A stretch of 45,891 nucleotides of DNA, taken from assembly GCA_046497505.1 (NCBI GenBank), contig JAWOFN010000061.1:1-45891 (forward strand). Direction: 5' to 3'. A program made the translations under genes and the position numbers. Of this stretch, positions 24,019 to 32,109 are shown one piece after another. Source of the stretch: JAWOFN01 sp046497505 [NCBI: bacterium] (lineage in GTDB: Bacteria; Blakebacterota; Blakebacteria; Blakebacterales). Positions within the stretch are counted from its first letter, which is position 1. Each line of letters starts with the position of its first letter. The notes beneath the pieces were generated by a model. It had not been told where the DNA came from. It worked only from the letters and a program-made list of their open reading frames with translations, and did no database searches.

Positions 24019-24774
24019 ATGCGACGCGCACTCAGCTTCATACTCGCGGCGGCGGTCTGCACGGCGATCCTCCCGGCCGGGGCGTCCGCCCAGGGAGCCG
24101 GCAACATCGCCCTGGTCCTGAAGGTCTTCGACGCCCGGCAGCTCGGCATCATCGAAGCCGGGGGGGAGGAGTACGTCGGCGCCATCGGTGATCTGCTCAG
24201 CGACGGCGACCGGGTCTTCACCGCCGACGACACCCGGGCCGCGGTACGGTTCACCGACGACGGGTCCATCATCCGGATGAACCCGAAGACCGAACTCCTG
24301 GTCCGGGCCGAAGGGGACCGGACGGCCCTGCGCAAGACCCTGGAGGTCGATGTGGGCGAGCTGTGGGCGAAGATCCAGAAGAGGGAGGGGGCGGAATACC
24401 GCATCCAGACCCCCACCGCCGTGGCGGCGGTGAAGGGGACCGAGTTCTTCGTCCGGGTGGAAGAGGATGGTTCCACCACCATCATCACCACCGAAGGTGT
24501 GCTGGACTTCTTCAACGACGTGGAGACGGTCGAGGTCCCGGCGGGCTCGACGGCCCGCATCGGTTCTTCCTCGGAAGAGCCCACGCTCACCAGCACCACG
24601 GACGATGACGTGACCAGCTTCGGCCAGCTGGCCTCGGACGCCCGGGAGGAGTCGGGAGAGGACGAGATGGTGGAGATCATCATCCCCTTCGTGGACGAGG
24701 ACGGGAACCAGAAGACCATGATCATCCGGATGCCGCGCGACCAGGCCAGCCGGTATCTGCCGCCGCAGGATTGA
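24019..24774 (+). CDS. FecR domain-containing periplasmic protein
   Basis: A 251-residue secreted protein. A signal peptide ends near ASA-QG (about residue 25). The FecR domain spans about residues 50-165: LLSDGDRVFTADDTRAAVRFTDDGSI, TPTAVAAVKGTEFFVRVEED and TEGVLDFFND are typical of FecR_C/PF04773 proteins outside iron transport. The C-terminal 60 residues are acidic and repetitive. It lies nine bases after the previous gene and precedes an outer-membrane protein and a CHASE2 cyclase, a context in which FecR proteins often form part of envelope sensor units. No sigma or TonB genes are near, so iron signalling is unlikely. Confidence 0.85.
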   Translation: MRRALSFILAAAVCTAILPAGASAQGAGNIALVLKVFDARQLGIIEAGGEEYVGAIGDLLSDGDRVFTADDTRAAVRFTDDGSIIRMNPKTELLVRAEGDRTALRKTLEVDVGELWAKIQKREGAEYRIQTPTAVAAVKGTEFFVRVEEDGSTTIITTEGVLDFFNDVETVEVPAGSTARIGSSSEEPTLTSTTDDDVTSFGQLASDAREESGEDEMVEIIIPFVDEDGNQKTMIIRMPRDQASRYLPPQD

Positions 24775-24790
24775 GGAAGGGGAGCGATCG

Positions 24791-26989
24791 ATGATGCGTG
24801 ACCACATCGCATACAGCGGGCGGCTCTCCCTGCTGGGAGCGGCCCTCATCATGCTGCTGGGGACGGCTTCCGCGGTCGGGGCCCCCCAGGGCGACCCGGC
24901 CCCGGAGGGGCAGTTCAGCACCCTCATCCTCTCCCCCGAACCGGGAGAGGTCGTGCCGCAGACCACCTCCCTGATCTCCCTCTCCTTCATCGACCCCGCA
25001 GGGGAGCTCGACGTGACGAGCGTCCGGCTCCTGCTGGACGGCAGCGATGTGACGGCGGACGCCACGGTGAGCGGTGAGGTCCTGGTCTACATCCCGAGGG
25101 GTGCGCTGCGCAGGGGACTGCACAGCGTGGTGGTCACGGCCCGGGCCCGCGACGGATCGGGCCTCCCCACCACGAGCTGGAGTTTCGCCACAGGTCCCCC
25201 GCCGGAAGGGATCTCCCCCGAGACCGAACGCCGTCCACCGGAAGAGCGGGAAGGGCTGCCCGCCTGGGCACGTCTGAACGGGAACGTGATCGTGGAAGGA
25301 GCCGTGCACAGCATCGGCGGGGAGGGAGCGGACCTGCGCCGGCAGGCACCGGCCGAGGCGAAGGCCTGGGTCAACCTGGGCGGCCGCCTGGGCGGTTCCT
25401 GGCGCTATGACTTCTACTCCCACCTGAACAGTTACGAATCCCGCATACGGCAGCCCATCAACCGCTTCCGGTTCAACCTGCGCAGCAGCTGGCTCACGGT
25501 CGGGGCGGGGGACGTGACCCCGCGCCTGCAGGAGCTGATGCTCTGGGGTCGGAGGGTGAGGGGATTGAGCATGGATGTGCGCGGCGGGCCGGTGAACCTG
25601 GCGGTGGTGAGCGGCCAGTCCCGCCGCGCGGTCACGCCGTTCGTGGCCCCGCTGACGGATACCACGGGGACGGTGTGGCGCCGCGGGACCTTCGCACAGG
25701 ACCTCTTCGCGCTCCGCCCCTATTTCGGCTCCGGGCAGAAGATGCAGTTCGGTCTCACCTTCATGCACGTGCGGGACGATGTCGGTTCCCTCGACCCGCT
25801 GCGGGCGACCAACGCCAGCGGGACCACCACGAACGCCAACCCCCTGCCCAAGGACAATCTGGTCGCGGGTCTCGACTTCCTCCTGCGAGCCTTCGACGGC
25901 AGGTTCTCGATCTCCTACAACAACGCTCTGAGCCTCTACGCCAACGACATCACCAGCGGGCCCCTCACCGCCTCGCAGCTCGACTCGGTGCTGGCCGACT
26001 ACGATTCAGAACTCCCCTTCGACTTCGACCCGGCGGACTGGGAGAACCTGTTCATCTTCAATGCCTCGATGATCCCCATCGATCCCAGCTCGATGAACAA
26101 CCTGGCCCACCTGGTGAGGGCCTCCCTCCAGCTCGGGGGACACACCCTGGGCGTGCGGTGGCGGAACCTGGGAGGGTCGTACTACAGCATGGCCCAGCCC
26201 AGCCTGCAGCGTGACCGGGCCGGATTGCGCGTCCAGGACTCCTTCCGCCTCTTCGACGACCAGCTCGGGGTGACGGTCGGCTGGGAACAGTACAACGATA
26301 ACCTGGACGGCTCGAAGTCCGTCACCACCGATAATTCCGCCCTCACCCTGGATGTGATGTGGCAGAGCGACCCCGCCGCACCGGGGTTCATGGCGGGGTA
26401 CCGCGGTTTCGGACGGTCCAACGACCTGCAGACCCTCTCCGCAGGGGGGATCGACGAGAACACCACCACCTATTCCCTGGGCGGGTTCATGCCGGTGGGC
26501 AGCATCCGCGGGCTCCGCACGCAGCTGAACATCAACTTCACCCGGATGGGCCGTGAGGACGCCCTCAACCCTCAGACCGAGAACACCAACTCCTACTATC
26601 TCATCAGTCTGAGGGGCCGCTCCATGGACCGGACCGACGACTACGTCCTGACCTACGGGATCAACACGCTGGACCAGATGATCGCCACCGGACCTTCCAC
26701 CTTCGAGAGCAGCGAGACCACCTTCCACCGGCTCCAGCTCCGGGGGCGCAGGGCGTTCAGCTCCAGCTGGTACGGCACCGCCGACCTGCTGCTCACCCAG
26801 GCCGGCACCCGCAGTGCCTATGGACTGGATTACGGCAAGCAGGAGATCTTCGGGGGAGCGGAATACCACTGGACCCGGGCATCCCGCGCGAGCCTGCGCG
26901 CCGGGTTCATCAACTACAAGGACGGCCTGCGGACCGGGGTCGACACCTCGGAACTCGCGATCCGTCTCCGTCTGACCCAGGGCTTCTAA
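24791..26989 (+). CDS. Predicted outer-membrane beta-barrel protein with N-terminal Ig-like domain
   Basis: A 732-residue protein with a signal peptide (about residues 1-31), an Ig-like domain (about 40-140, with PEPGEVVPQTTSLISLSFID and SVRLLLDGSDVTADATVS), then a long series of alternating strands (for example GLTFMHVRDD, RFSISYNNALSLYAND, GLRVQDSFRLFDDQLGVTVG). It ends in a terminal Phe (LRLTQGF), the usual barrel insertion signal. The start is ATG 24791; a second ATG directly follows. No family is recognised. It sits between FecR and the CHASE2 cyclase and probably belongs to the same system. Confidence 0.75.
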   Translation: MMRDHIAYSGRLSLLGAALIMLLGTASAVGAPQGDPAPEGQFSTLILSPEPGEVVPQTTSLISLSFIDPAGELDVTSVRLLLDGSDVTADATVSGEVLVYIPRGALRRGLHSVVVTARARDGSGLPTTSWSFATGPPPEGISPETERRPPEEREGLPAWARLNGNVIVEGAVHSIGGEGADLRRQAPAEAKAWVNLGGRLGGSWRYDFYSHLNSYESRIRQPINRFRFNLRSSWLTVGAGDVTPRLQELMLWGRRVRGLSMDVRGGPVNLAVVSGQSRRAVTPFVAPLTDTTGTVWRRGTFAQDLFALRPYFGSGQKMQFGLTFMHVRDDVGSLDPLRATNASGTTTNANPLPKDNLVAGLDFLLRAFDGRFSISYNNALSLYANDITSGPLTASQLDSVLADYDSELPFDFDPADWENLFIFNASMIPIDPSSMNNLAHLVRASLQLGGHTLGVRWRNLGGSYYSMAQPSLQRDRAGLRVQDSFRLFDDQLGVTVGWEQYNDNLDGSKSVTTDNSALTLDVMWQSDPAAPGFMAGYRGFGRSNDLQTLSAGGIDENTTTYSLGGFMPVGSIRGLRTQLNINFTRMGREDALNPQTENTNSYYLISLRGRSMDRTDDYVLTYGINTLDQMIATGPSTFESSETTFHRLQLRGRRAFSSSWYGTADLLLTQAGTRSAYGLDYGKQEIFGGAEYHWTRASRASLRAGFINYKDGLRTGVDTSELAIRLRLTQGF

Positions 26990-27007
26990 CCGGCCGGCAG
27001 GAGGCCC

Positions 27008-29134
27008 GTGGCACCCGACTCCCGATCCGACCGCCACACCCGCCTGATACTGCCGGGTGTGGCGGTCTTCGTCCCAGCGATCATCTACCTGCTCTTCGGC
27101 GTCCTCCCCATGGGCAGGGGGCTGGAACTCTCCGCCTACGACACCTGGTTCAACCTGAGGGGAGAACTCTCCCGGCCGGAGGATGTGGCGGTCGTCGCCA
27201 TCGACCTCCCCTCCGAGGAGTCGTTCGGACGCTATCCCGACCAGTGGAACGAGCGGTACGGGACCCGTGACCTCCACGCCCAGCTCGTCCGGAACCTGCA
27301 CCGCGCGGGGGCCCGGGTGGTGGCTTTCGACGCCACCTTCGGCGATTCCTACCCCGAACAGGACCGGGCATTCATCGCGGCCATCGAGGAGACGGGGATC
27401 GTGATCCTCGGGGCGAAGACCGACGTCCAGAGCAGCGGCGGGTCGGTCAGCAGGCGGCTGGAAGATCCGGTCCCGCCCCTGGACCGGGCACCCATCGGGA
27501 TCGTGGACATCCAGCCGGACCCGGTCGACGGGGTGATCCGCTCCTATCCCATCGCCCACGAGTACCTGGGGGAGCAGGTGCCCCAGCTGGGGGTCCAGGC
27601 CCTCAAGCTCTACCTGGGCATCCCCGTAGACACCCCCGTGGAGACCACCTCCCGGGGCTACCGTGTGGGCTCCTGGTTCATCCCTCGGGCCCCTCGCGGG
27701 GGGATGCTCATCAACTACCTGGGTTTCGGCGAGAAGGTCTCCCACTACAGCTATGCCAACGTGGTGGACTCAGGGGATTTCGACATCGGGGGGTGGGACC
27801 TGGACCAGTTCGACATGCTCCTGCAGGAGGGCCGCCTGGAGGGTAAGGCGATCTTCGTGGGGAGCACGGTGGTGGAGCACCAGGACGTATGGCCCACACC
27901 CTTCCTGCAGCAGGCGGGCAGCGAGGGGGCCTCCCTCACCGCGGGGGTCGAGATCCACGCCAACGCCTTCGACACCATGCTGAGACGGCGCTTCATCCGG
28001 GTGGTACCGGAGTGGGCGAACTGGCTCATCGTGCTGGTACTCACCCTCCTCACCGTCTGGCTCTCCAGCCGGCTCAAGGCGAAGTGGGGGGGGCTCGTGG
28101 GAGTGGCGGTCGTCCTCCTGACGGTGGGGACCGCCTGGGTCCTCTTCACCCGCTTCTCGGTCTGGATGTGGTCGGCGGCCCCCGTACTGGGCGTGTTCCT
28201 CGCGTATTCCGGCTCGACGGTGAGTCTCTATGTCCTGGAGGTCCGGGAGAAGGCCCGGATCCGGGGCATGTTCCAGCAGTACGTGCCTCCCCGGGTGGTG
28301 AACGAACTGCTGGCCCGTCCCGAACTCCTCAGCCTCGGGGGGGAGGAGCGGGAACTCTCGGTGATGTTCAGCGACGTGGCGGGATTCACGAGCATCTCGG
28401 AGAACCTGAGCCCCACCGAACTCGTGAGCCTGCTCAACGAGTACCTGACGGACATGACCGAGATCGTGGTGGGCCACGACGGGATCATAGACAAGTACGA
28501 GGGGGACGCCCTGATGGCCGAGTTCGGGGCGCCCATCCCTTTCCAGGACCACGCCCTCAAGTCATGCAGGGCCGCCCTCGAGATGCAGAACCGGCTGGCC
28601 GAGATGCGCAGCCGGTGGGCGGAGGAGGGCAGACCGCAGCTGCACGCCCGGATCGGGATCAACACCGGGGTCATGCTGGTGGGCAACCTGGGGAGCCTCC
28701 ATATCATGGACTACACGGTGATGGGGGATAACGTGAACCTGGCGGCCCGGCTGGAAGGAACCAACAAGGTGTACGGCACCCGGATCTGCATATCGGAGAT
28801 GACGCGGGACGCCGTCGCCTCGGAGATCATCACCCGGGAACTGGACCTTATCCGTGTGAAGGGGAAGACCCGGCCGGTGCGGATCTACGAGGTGCTGGAG
28901 ACCGCCGGGCGGGGCATACCCGCAGGCCGGGAAAACCTCGTCGAACGCTTCGAGGCGGGGTTGGGGTATTACCGCGGCCGTGAGTTCGCGGAGGCCCGGG
29001 ACATCTTCGCCGACATCCTCGAAATGGATCCCGACGACGGTCCCTCGCAGCGCTACCTGGAACGGAGTCAGCGGTATATAGAGACCCCGCCCCCCGAGGA
29101 CTGGGACGGGGTCTTCACCATGACGACCAAGTGA
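27008..29134 (+). CDS. CHASE2 domain adenylate cyclase (class III)
   Basis: A 708-residue membrane sensor. An N-terminal helix, a CHASE2 extracytoplasmic domain (about residues 40-300, with DVAVVAIDLPSEESFGRYP and GARVVAFDATFGD), three helices (about 325-410) and a class III cyclase domain (about 430-625). Catalytic motifs are intact: metal Asp in MFSDVAGFTS, the adenine-selecting Lys and metal Asp in DKYEGDALMAEFG, the substrate Asp in MDYTVMGDNVNLAARLEG. The residues fit ATP rather than GTP. A short TPR-like tail ends the protein. The start is GTG 27008, with AGGAGG only three bases before it. It probably makes cAMP in response to a periplasmic signal. Confidence 0.9.
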   Translation: MAPDSRSDRHTRLILPGVAVFVPAIIYLLFGVLPMGRGLELSAYDTWFNLRGELSRPEDVAVVAIDLPSEESFGRYPDQWNERYGTRDLHAQLVRNLHRAGARVVAFDATFGDSYPEQDRAFIAAIEETGIVILGAKTDVQSSGGSVSRRLEDPVPPLDRAPIGIVDIQPDPVDGVIRSYPIAHEYLGEQVPQLGVQALKLYLGIPVDTPVETTSRGYRVGSWFIPRAPRGGMLINYLGFGEKVSHYSYANVVDSGDFDIGGWDLDQFDMLLQEGRLEGKAIFVGSTVVEHQDVWPTPFLQQAGSEGASLTAGVEIHANAFDTMLRRRFIRVVPEWANWLIVLVLTLLTVWLSSRLKAKWGGLVGVAVVLLTVGTAWVLFTRFSVWMWSAAPVLGVFLAYSGSTVSLYVLEVREKARIRGMFQQYVPPRVVNELLARPELLSLGGEERELSVMFSDVAGFTSISENLSPTELVSLLNEYLTDMTEIVVGHDGIIDKYEGDALMAEFGAPIPFQDHALKSCRAALEMQNRLAEMRSRWAEEGRPQLHARIGINTGVMLVGNLGSLHIMDYTVMGDNVNLAARLEGTNKVYGTRICISEMTRDAVASEIITRELDLIRVKGKTRPVRIYEVLETAGRGIPAGRENLVERFEAGLGYYRGREFAEARDIFADILEMDPDDGPSQRYLERSQRYIETPPPEDWDGVFTMTTK

Positions 29135-29161
29135 GCAGCGGATAGGACCGGCTCGCACGGA

Positions 29162-29192
29162 CTGCTCATCCGGGATGCCCGGACGGGAGCAG
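29162..29192. terminator. Possible bidirectional hairpin between convergent genes
   Basis: CTGCTC (29162-29167) pairs with GAGCAG (29187-29192) around an inner stem CCGGG-ATG-CCCGG (29170-29182). It lies between the convergent cyclase and lipoprotein genes. There is no T-run, so a terminator role is uncertain. Confidence 0.4.
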
Positions 29193-29193
29193 C

Positions 29194-29982
29194 CTAGAAC
29201 GAGTTGAGCTCGGTCGTCGCTCCGCTCCCGTACTCGGTGAGTTCCAGGGTGTAGTTGTACTCGTCCAGCCCCTCCACGCCCTCTTCCTCCTCGCTCCTCT
29301 GGGACGTGCTCCCGTACTTGGCCACACCGCCGGGGACCTCATCGGTGATCCACCAGTCCAGGGTGCCCCCCGAAGCCATGTCTCCGTATCGGATGTGACG
29401 GGCGGTGAAGCTCCCGGCGGGCACCTCCACCGAGCCGGTCTCCACCGTGGCCCCCTCCAGGGACTCGTCGGTGAGTTCCATGGGTTCACGGTAGATCATC
29501 GTGCCCTCCTGCACGGGCATCTCACTGATCTCCTGGTCGGGGAACTTGCTGCGGAGCCTCAGCACGGTGGACTTGTCCGCTGCGAAGAGCGCTTCCAGGG
29601 TGACCGTGTCGTCGCTGTCGACGTCGTACATGGTCACCCGCCACCACTCCTGTCCCTCTTCGTTCCGCTTCAGGAAGGCCCGTTCCAGCCAGGAGCCGGT
29701 GGGCTCCCCGTCCTCGACGAAGCGCCACTTGGTCCACTGGCCCGTCTCGTACTCGTTGGGCTCCACCCAGTAGCCGCCGGGCGTGAAGGCATAAGTGAAC
29801 ATGTAGGAGGCATACATACTCGTGAACCGGGGGGAATAGGTCCGCACGATGCGCTCCCCCGCCATCCTCCCGGCAGCCTCACCCACGGTCTTCCCGGCGG
29901 AACTGATCGCGGAGTCGAGCACGCTGCTGCAGCCCCCGATGATGAACGCGGCGCCAAGGAAAAGTAGATATTTCCGCTTCAT
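29194..29982 (-). CDS. Lipoprotein of unknown function
   Basis: A 262-residue protein. The ATG at 29982 has GAGGG in suitable position, and the N-terminus MKRKYLLFLGAAFIIGGC ends in a lipobox with Cys18, so it should be lipidated. A helical region rich in Ser, Ala and Gly follows (about residues 19-45), then a beta-rich domain with aromatic clusters (YASYMFTYAFTPGGYWVEPN, GQEWWRVTMYDVDSDDTVTL). No known family. It is divergent from the radical SAM gene; its promoter (30054-30083) and a perfect half-site of the repeat described below (30000-30008) lie upstream, so it could be co-regulated. Confidence 0.8.
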   Translation of the reverse strand: MKRKYLLFLGAAFIIGGCSSVLDSAISSAGKTVGEAAGRMAGERIVRTYSPRFTSMYASYMFTYAFTPGGYWVEPNEYETGQWTKWRFVEDGEPTGSWLERAFLKRNEEGQEWWRVTMYDVDSDDTVTLEALFAADKSTVLRLRSKFPDQEISEMPVQEGTMIYREPMELTDESLEGATVETGSVEVPAGSFTARHIRYGDMASGGTLDWWITDEVPGGVAKYGSTSQRSEEEEGVEGLDEYNYTLELTEYGSGATTELNSF

Positions 29983-29999
29983 GGTCCCTCGCAGAGTTG

Positions 30000-30008
30000 T
30001 CGTGCACA
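30000..30008. promoter_or_regulatory. Perfect half-site TCGTGCACA
   Basis: It matches all nine bases of one arm of the inverted repeat at 36655-36676. It is 17 bp upstream of the lipoprotein ATG, inside its leader. The opposite arm is not conserved (three of nine). Confidence 0.4.
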
Positions 30009-30053
30009 GATGATCGTGAGGGTCCTGCGACAGAACCCTCATCCCTGTTACAA

Positions 30054-30083
30054 AAGATACGTTCATCGCCCGCCCCACTGCAA
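30054..30083 (-). promoter_or_regulatory. Promoter of the lipoprotein gene
   Basis: On the minus strand: TTGCAG (30083-30078), an 18-bp spacer and TATCTT (30059-30054). The leader to ATG 29982 would be about 65 nt. Confidence 0.5.
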
Positions 30084-30215
30084 CCCCGGCGGGATCCGCG
30101 CAGCCCGCCGCTTGACCGCCCGAGTCATTGGGCGATCGGGGGTCGCGGCCGCACGATCCATCTATGGCTCAACGGCGCACCTCGGATGCCCTTTCCGGCC
30201 TCCACCCCCCATCCG

Positions 30216-30237
30216 GGTGCACGACCTCATGTGCAGC
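30216..30237. promoter_or_regulatory. Inverted repeat site C, probable activator-binding site
   Basis: GGTGCACGA-CCTC-ATGTGCAGC matches the perfect site at 36655-36676 at 13 of 18 arm positions, with the same 4-bp spacer; the left arm alone matches eight of nine. Its centre is about 98 bp upstream of the -24 GG of the sigma-54 promoter, a usual enhancer distance. Confidence 0.55.
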
Positions 30238-30323
30238 CCCGTCCCTTCCGCGTCCCGTCCTCCGGAGGTGTGCTGATGTCCCGACCCCTTGCACGACAAG
30301 GGATCGGGAGCATGCCGCCGCGT

Positions 30324-30339
30324 CGGCACGGCACTTGCA
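30324..30339 (+). promoter_or_regulatory. Sigma-54 promoter of the radical SAM gene
   Basis: CGGCACG-GCAC-TTGCA matches the sigma-54 consensus TGGCACG-N4-TTGCW at 15 of 16 positions (the first T is C). The invariant GG (30325-30326) and GC (30337-30338) are ten bases apart. Transcription would start near 30350, about 80 nt before the ATG. No sigma-70 promoter of comparable quality is visible in this stretch. Confidence 0.75.
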
Positions 30340-30429
30340 GTCCGACAGGGAGTGAGGGCACGGGAGGCCGCCCCCCAGCGGAGGCCGGTCCCCGGCATCC
30401 CACGGAGAAGGAAAGAGAGGCCTCTCACC

Positions 30430-31833
30430 ATGAAGGTACTGCTCATCGACCCCGCCCCCCGACAGGGGGTCCCGGAGATGTATGAGAACCTGGGGGTGGC
30501 GAGCCTCACGGCCGCCTCGCGCAGGGCCGGATTCGATACCGGGATGATCCTCACCCACGTCGAGGGCTGGTCGCGGAAGCAGCTCGGGCGGGAACTCATG
30601 AGACGCCGGCCCGACGTGCTCGGTATCAGCCTCCTCTCCTCTCACGCCCTCCCCACACTCGAACTGCTCAGGGGACTGAAGGCCGACGGCCTGGAGAGCA
30701 GGGTCGTCCTGGGGGGCCACTTCCCGACATTCAACGACGCACGGATCATGCAGGACTGGCCGGAGGTCGACTGTGTGGTCCGGGGGGAGGGGGACATCAC
30801 CCTGGTCCGCCTCCTGGAGACCTGGCGCGATGGGGGGGACCTGGCGGAAGTGGACGGGCTGACCTGGAGGGAGGGAGCGTCGGTCCGAAGCAATCCGGCC
30901 CGGGAGCTGGTCCGCGACCTGGATGAGCTCCCCTGGCCGGCCCGAGACTACACCGAGCGCATCCTGAGGATGGGGGGCACCCTCAACATGGTCCGGAGCC
31001 GGGGCTGCTACGCCAACTGCTCCTTCTGCAGCATCGCCTCCTTCTACCGCATCCAGAGCGGGTCCGCATGGCGCCAGCGCAGTATCGGGGACGTCGTGGA
31101 CGAGATGGCCCATCTCTCCGAGCGCTGGCCGGAAGCGGAGCTGAAGTTCCACGATGATCAGTTCATCGGGCCCGGCCGGAAGGGTCGGGAGGACGCCATG
31201 GCCTTCGCGGAGACCTTGGCATCCCGGGAGGACATCGACCTCCCCCTCTACATCTTCGCCCGGTCGGACAGCGTGGAGCCGGGACTCTTCAAGACCCTCA
31301 AGGAGGCGGGCCTGAAGTCGGTCTTCGTGGGGGTGGAGTCGGGGAGCCAGCGGGAACTCGACGCCTTCGACAAGCGGGTCACCGTGGAAGACAACAGGCG
31401 GGCCCTGCAGATCCTCTGCGACCTGGACATCCGATTCCATGTCGGTCTGATCTTCTTCAACCCCTACACCGAGATGGACGACGTGACCGCCAACATGGAG
31501 TTCATCGAACAGACCCGGCCCCTCTGGGGAGCCAGGGGGAACATCCTGAGCGTGGAGAACCGGGTCATCGTCTACAAGGGCACGCCCTTCTGGAACCGGC
31601 TCATGCGGGACGGGCGGCTCGAGGGGGACTACATGGGCTACGACTACACCATCCCCGACCCGCGCGTACGCGTCCTCTGCACCCTTTCCAACGTGGTCCT
31701 GAACTACATCCTGCCCGCCTTCAGCCGCCTGGTCCGGGCCAGGTCCTTCCTGCGGCTGGCCGTCCAGGACGGGGCGGACCGGTTCCGCAGGTGGCTGGTC
31801 CCCGGATTCAAGGGCGCGACGGAGAAGGGCTGA
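30430..31833 (+). CDS. B12-binding domain radical SAM protein
   Basis: A 467-residue enzyme. The N-terminal 130 residues form a cobalamin-binding-like Rossmann domain (MKVLLIDPAPRQGV, LGVASLTAASRRAGF, VVLGGHFPTF) without the DxHxxG motif, so B12 would bind base-off if at all. The radical SAM domain has the cluster motif CYANCSFC (Cys193, Cys197, Cys200), then FIFARSDSVEPGL-type barrel strands (LYIFARSDSVEPGLF, KSVFVGVESGSQ). Homologues catalyse methylation, ring formation or peptide modification. The C-terminus (about residues 400-467) has a hydrophobic, Arg-rich helix. The ATG at 30430 follows GAAAGAGAGG. A 33-codon ORF lies 65 nt downstream. Confidence 0.88.
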   Translation: MKVLLIDPAPRQGVPEMYENLGVASLTAASRRAGFDTGMILTHVEGWSRKQLGRELMRRRPDVLGISLLSSHALPTLELLRGLKADGLESRVVLGGHFPTFNDARIMQDWPEVDCVVRGEGDITLVRLLETWRDGGDLAEVDGLTWREGASVRSNPARELVRDLDELPWPARDYTERILRMGGTLNMVRSRGCYANCSFCSIASFYRIQSGSAWRQRSIGDVVDEMAHLSERWPEAELKFHDDQFIGPGRKGREDAMAFAETLASREDIDLPLYIFARSDSVEPGLFKTLKEAGLKSVFVGVESGSQRELDAFDKRVTVEDNRRALQILCDLDIRFHVGLIFFNPYTEMDDVTANMEFIEQTRPLWGARGNILSVENRVIVYKGTPFWNRLMRDGRLEGDYMGYDYTIPDPRVRVLCTLSNVVLNYILPAFSRLVRARSFLRLAVQDGADRFRRWLVPGFKGATEKG

Positions 31834-31898
31834 GGCGGGAAACCTTTCGTCCAGCAACCCATCACCCCCGAACCCAACCAATCAAAGGAGCATACACC

Positions 31899-32000
31899 AT
31901 GCGTTCCTTTCTCTACCGCGCGTTCAACTTCGGCGTCTTCCTCATGACCATCGCCGGCAGTCTTGGTGATTTCACCCGTGTCCAGAGGAACGTGCTCTGA
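31899..32000 (+). CDS. 33-residue hydrophobic peptide, possible radical SAM substrate
   Basis: A short ORF with AAAGGAG ending eight bases before its ATG, an ideal ribosome site. It starts MRSFLYRAFNFGVFLMTI and continues through AGSLGDF to end RVQRNVL. Residues 8-23 are hydrophobic and Gly-containing, flanked by Arg residues on the N-side and Asp24 on the other. It lies between the radical SAM gene and a strong terminator hairpin beginning 26 nt after its stop, with no promoter of its own visible, so it is probably the last gene of the sigma-54 transcript. No known family. It could be a RiPP precursor, a signal peptide-pheromone, a small membrane protein or a type I toxin-like peptide. Confidence 0.6.
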   Translation: MRSFLYRAFNFGVFLMTIAGSLGDFTRVQRNVL

Positions 32001-32026
32001 ACGGGATCCGCAACAGACGGAATGGA

Positions 32027-32061
32027 CCCTCCCTGGCCCGGGATACCATGGCCAGGGAGGG
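32027..32061 (+). terminator. Rho-independent terminator after the radical SAM / small peptide unit
   Basis: CCCTCCCTGGCC (32027-32038) pairs perfectly with GGCCAGGGAGGG (32050-32061) across an 11-nt loop, followed by TTTCCT. A further A-T pair extends the stem. The T-run is short, but the stem is very stable. Confidence 0.75.
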
Positions 32062-32071
32062 TTTCCTGGTG

Positions 32072-32100
32072 TGGCCAAGGGCCGGTGCCCTCCCTATACT
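32072..32100 (+). promoter_or_regulatory. Promoter of the binding protein / two-component operon
   Basis: TGGCCA (32072-32077), a 17-bp spacer and TATACT (32095-32100). The same TGGCCA-N17 arrangement precedes tRNA-Leu. The -10 ends nine bases before ATG 32110 and no ribosome site fits between, so the mRNA is probably leaderless or has a leader of only a few bases. Confidence 0.6.
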
Positions 32101-32109
32101 GAACCGGCC

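Larger units (their letters stand above)
29983..30429. other. Divergent regulatory region of 447 bp (lipoprotein / radical SAM)
   Basis: No gene is convincing here. It holds a sigma-70-like promoter for the lipoprotein gene (30054-30083, minus), a perfect TCGTGCACA half-site (30000-30008), an inverted repeat (30216-30237), another half-site TTGCACGA (30289-30296) and a sigma-54 promoter (30324-30339, plus). The open frames across it are low-complexity shadows. Confidence 0.7.

Noticed and set aside
30010-30355. Small plus-strand ORFs in the divergent region before the radical SAM gene
   Set aside because: No ribosome sites, low-complexity Pro/Arg/Ser content, and they overlap the promoter elements described.
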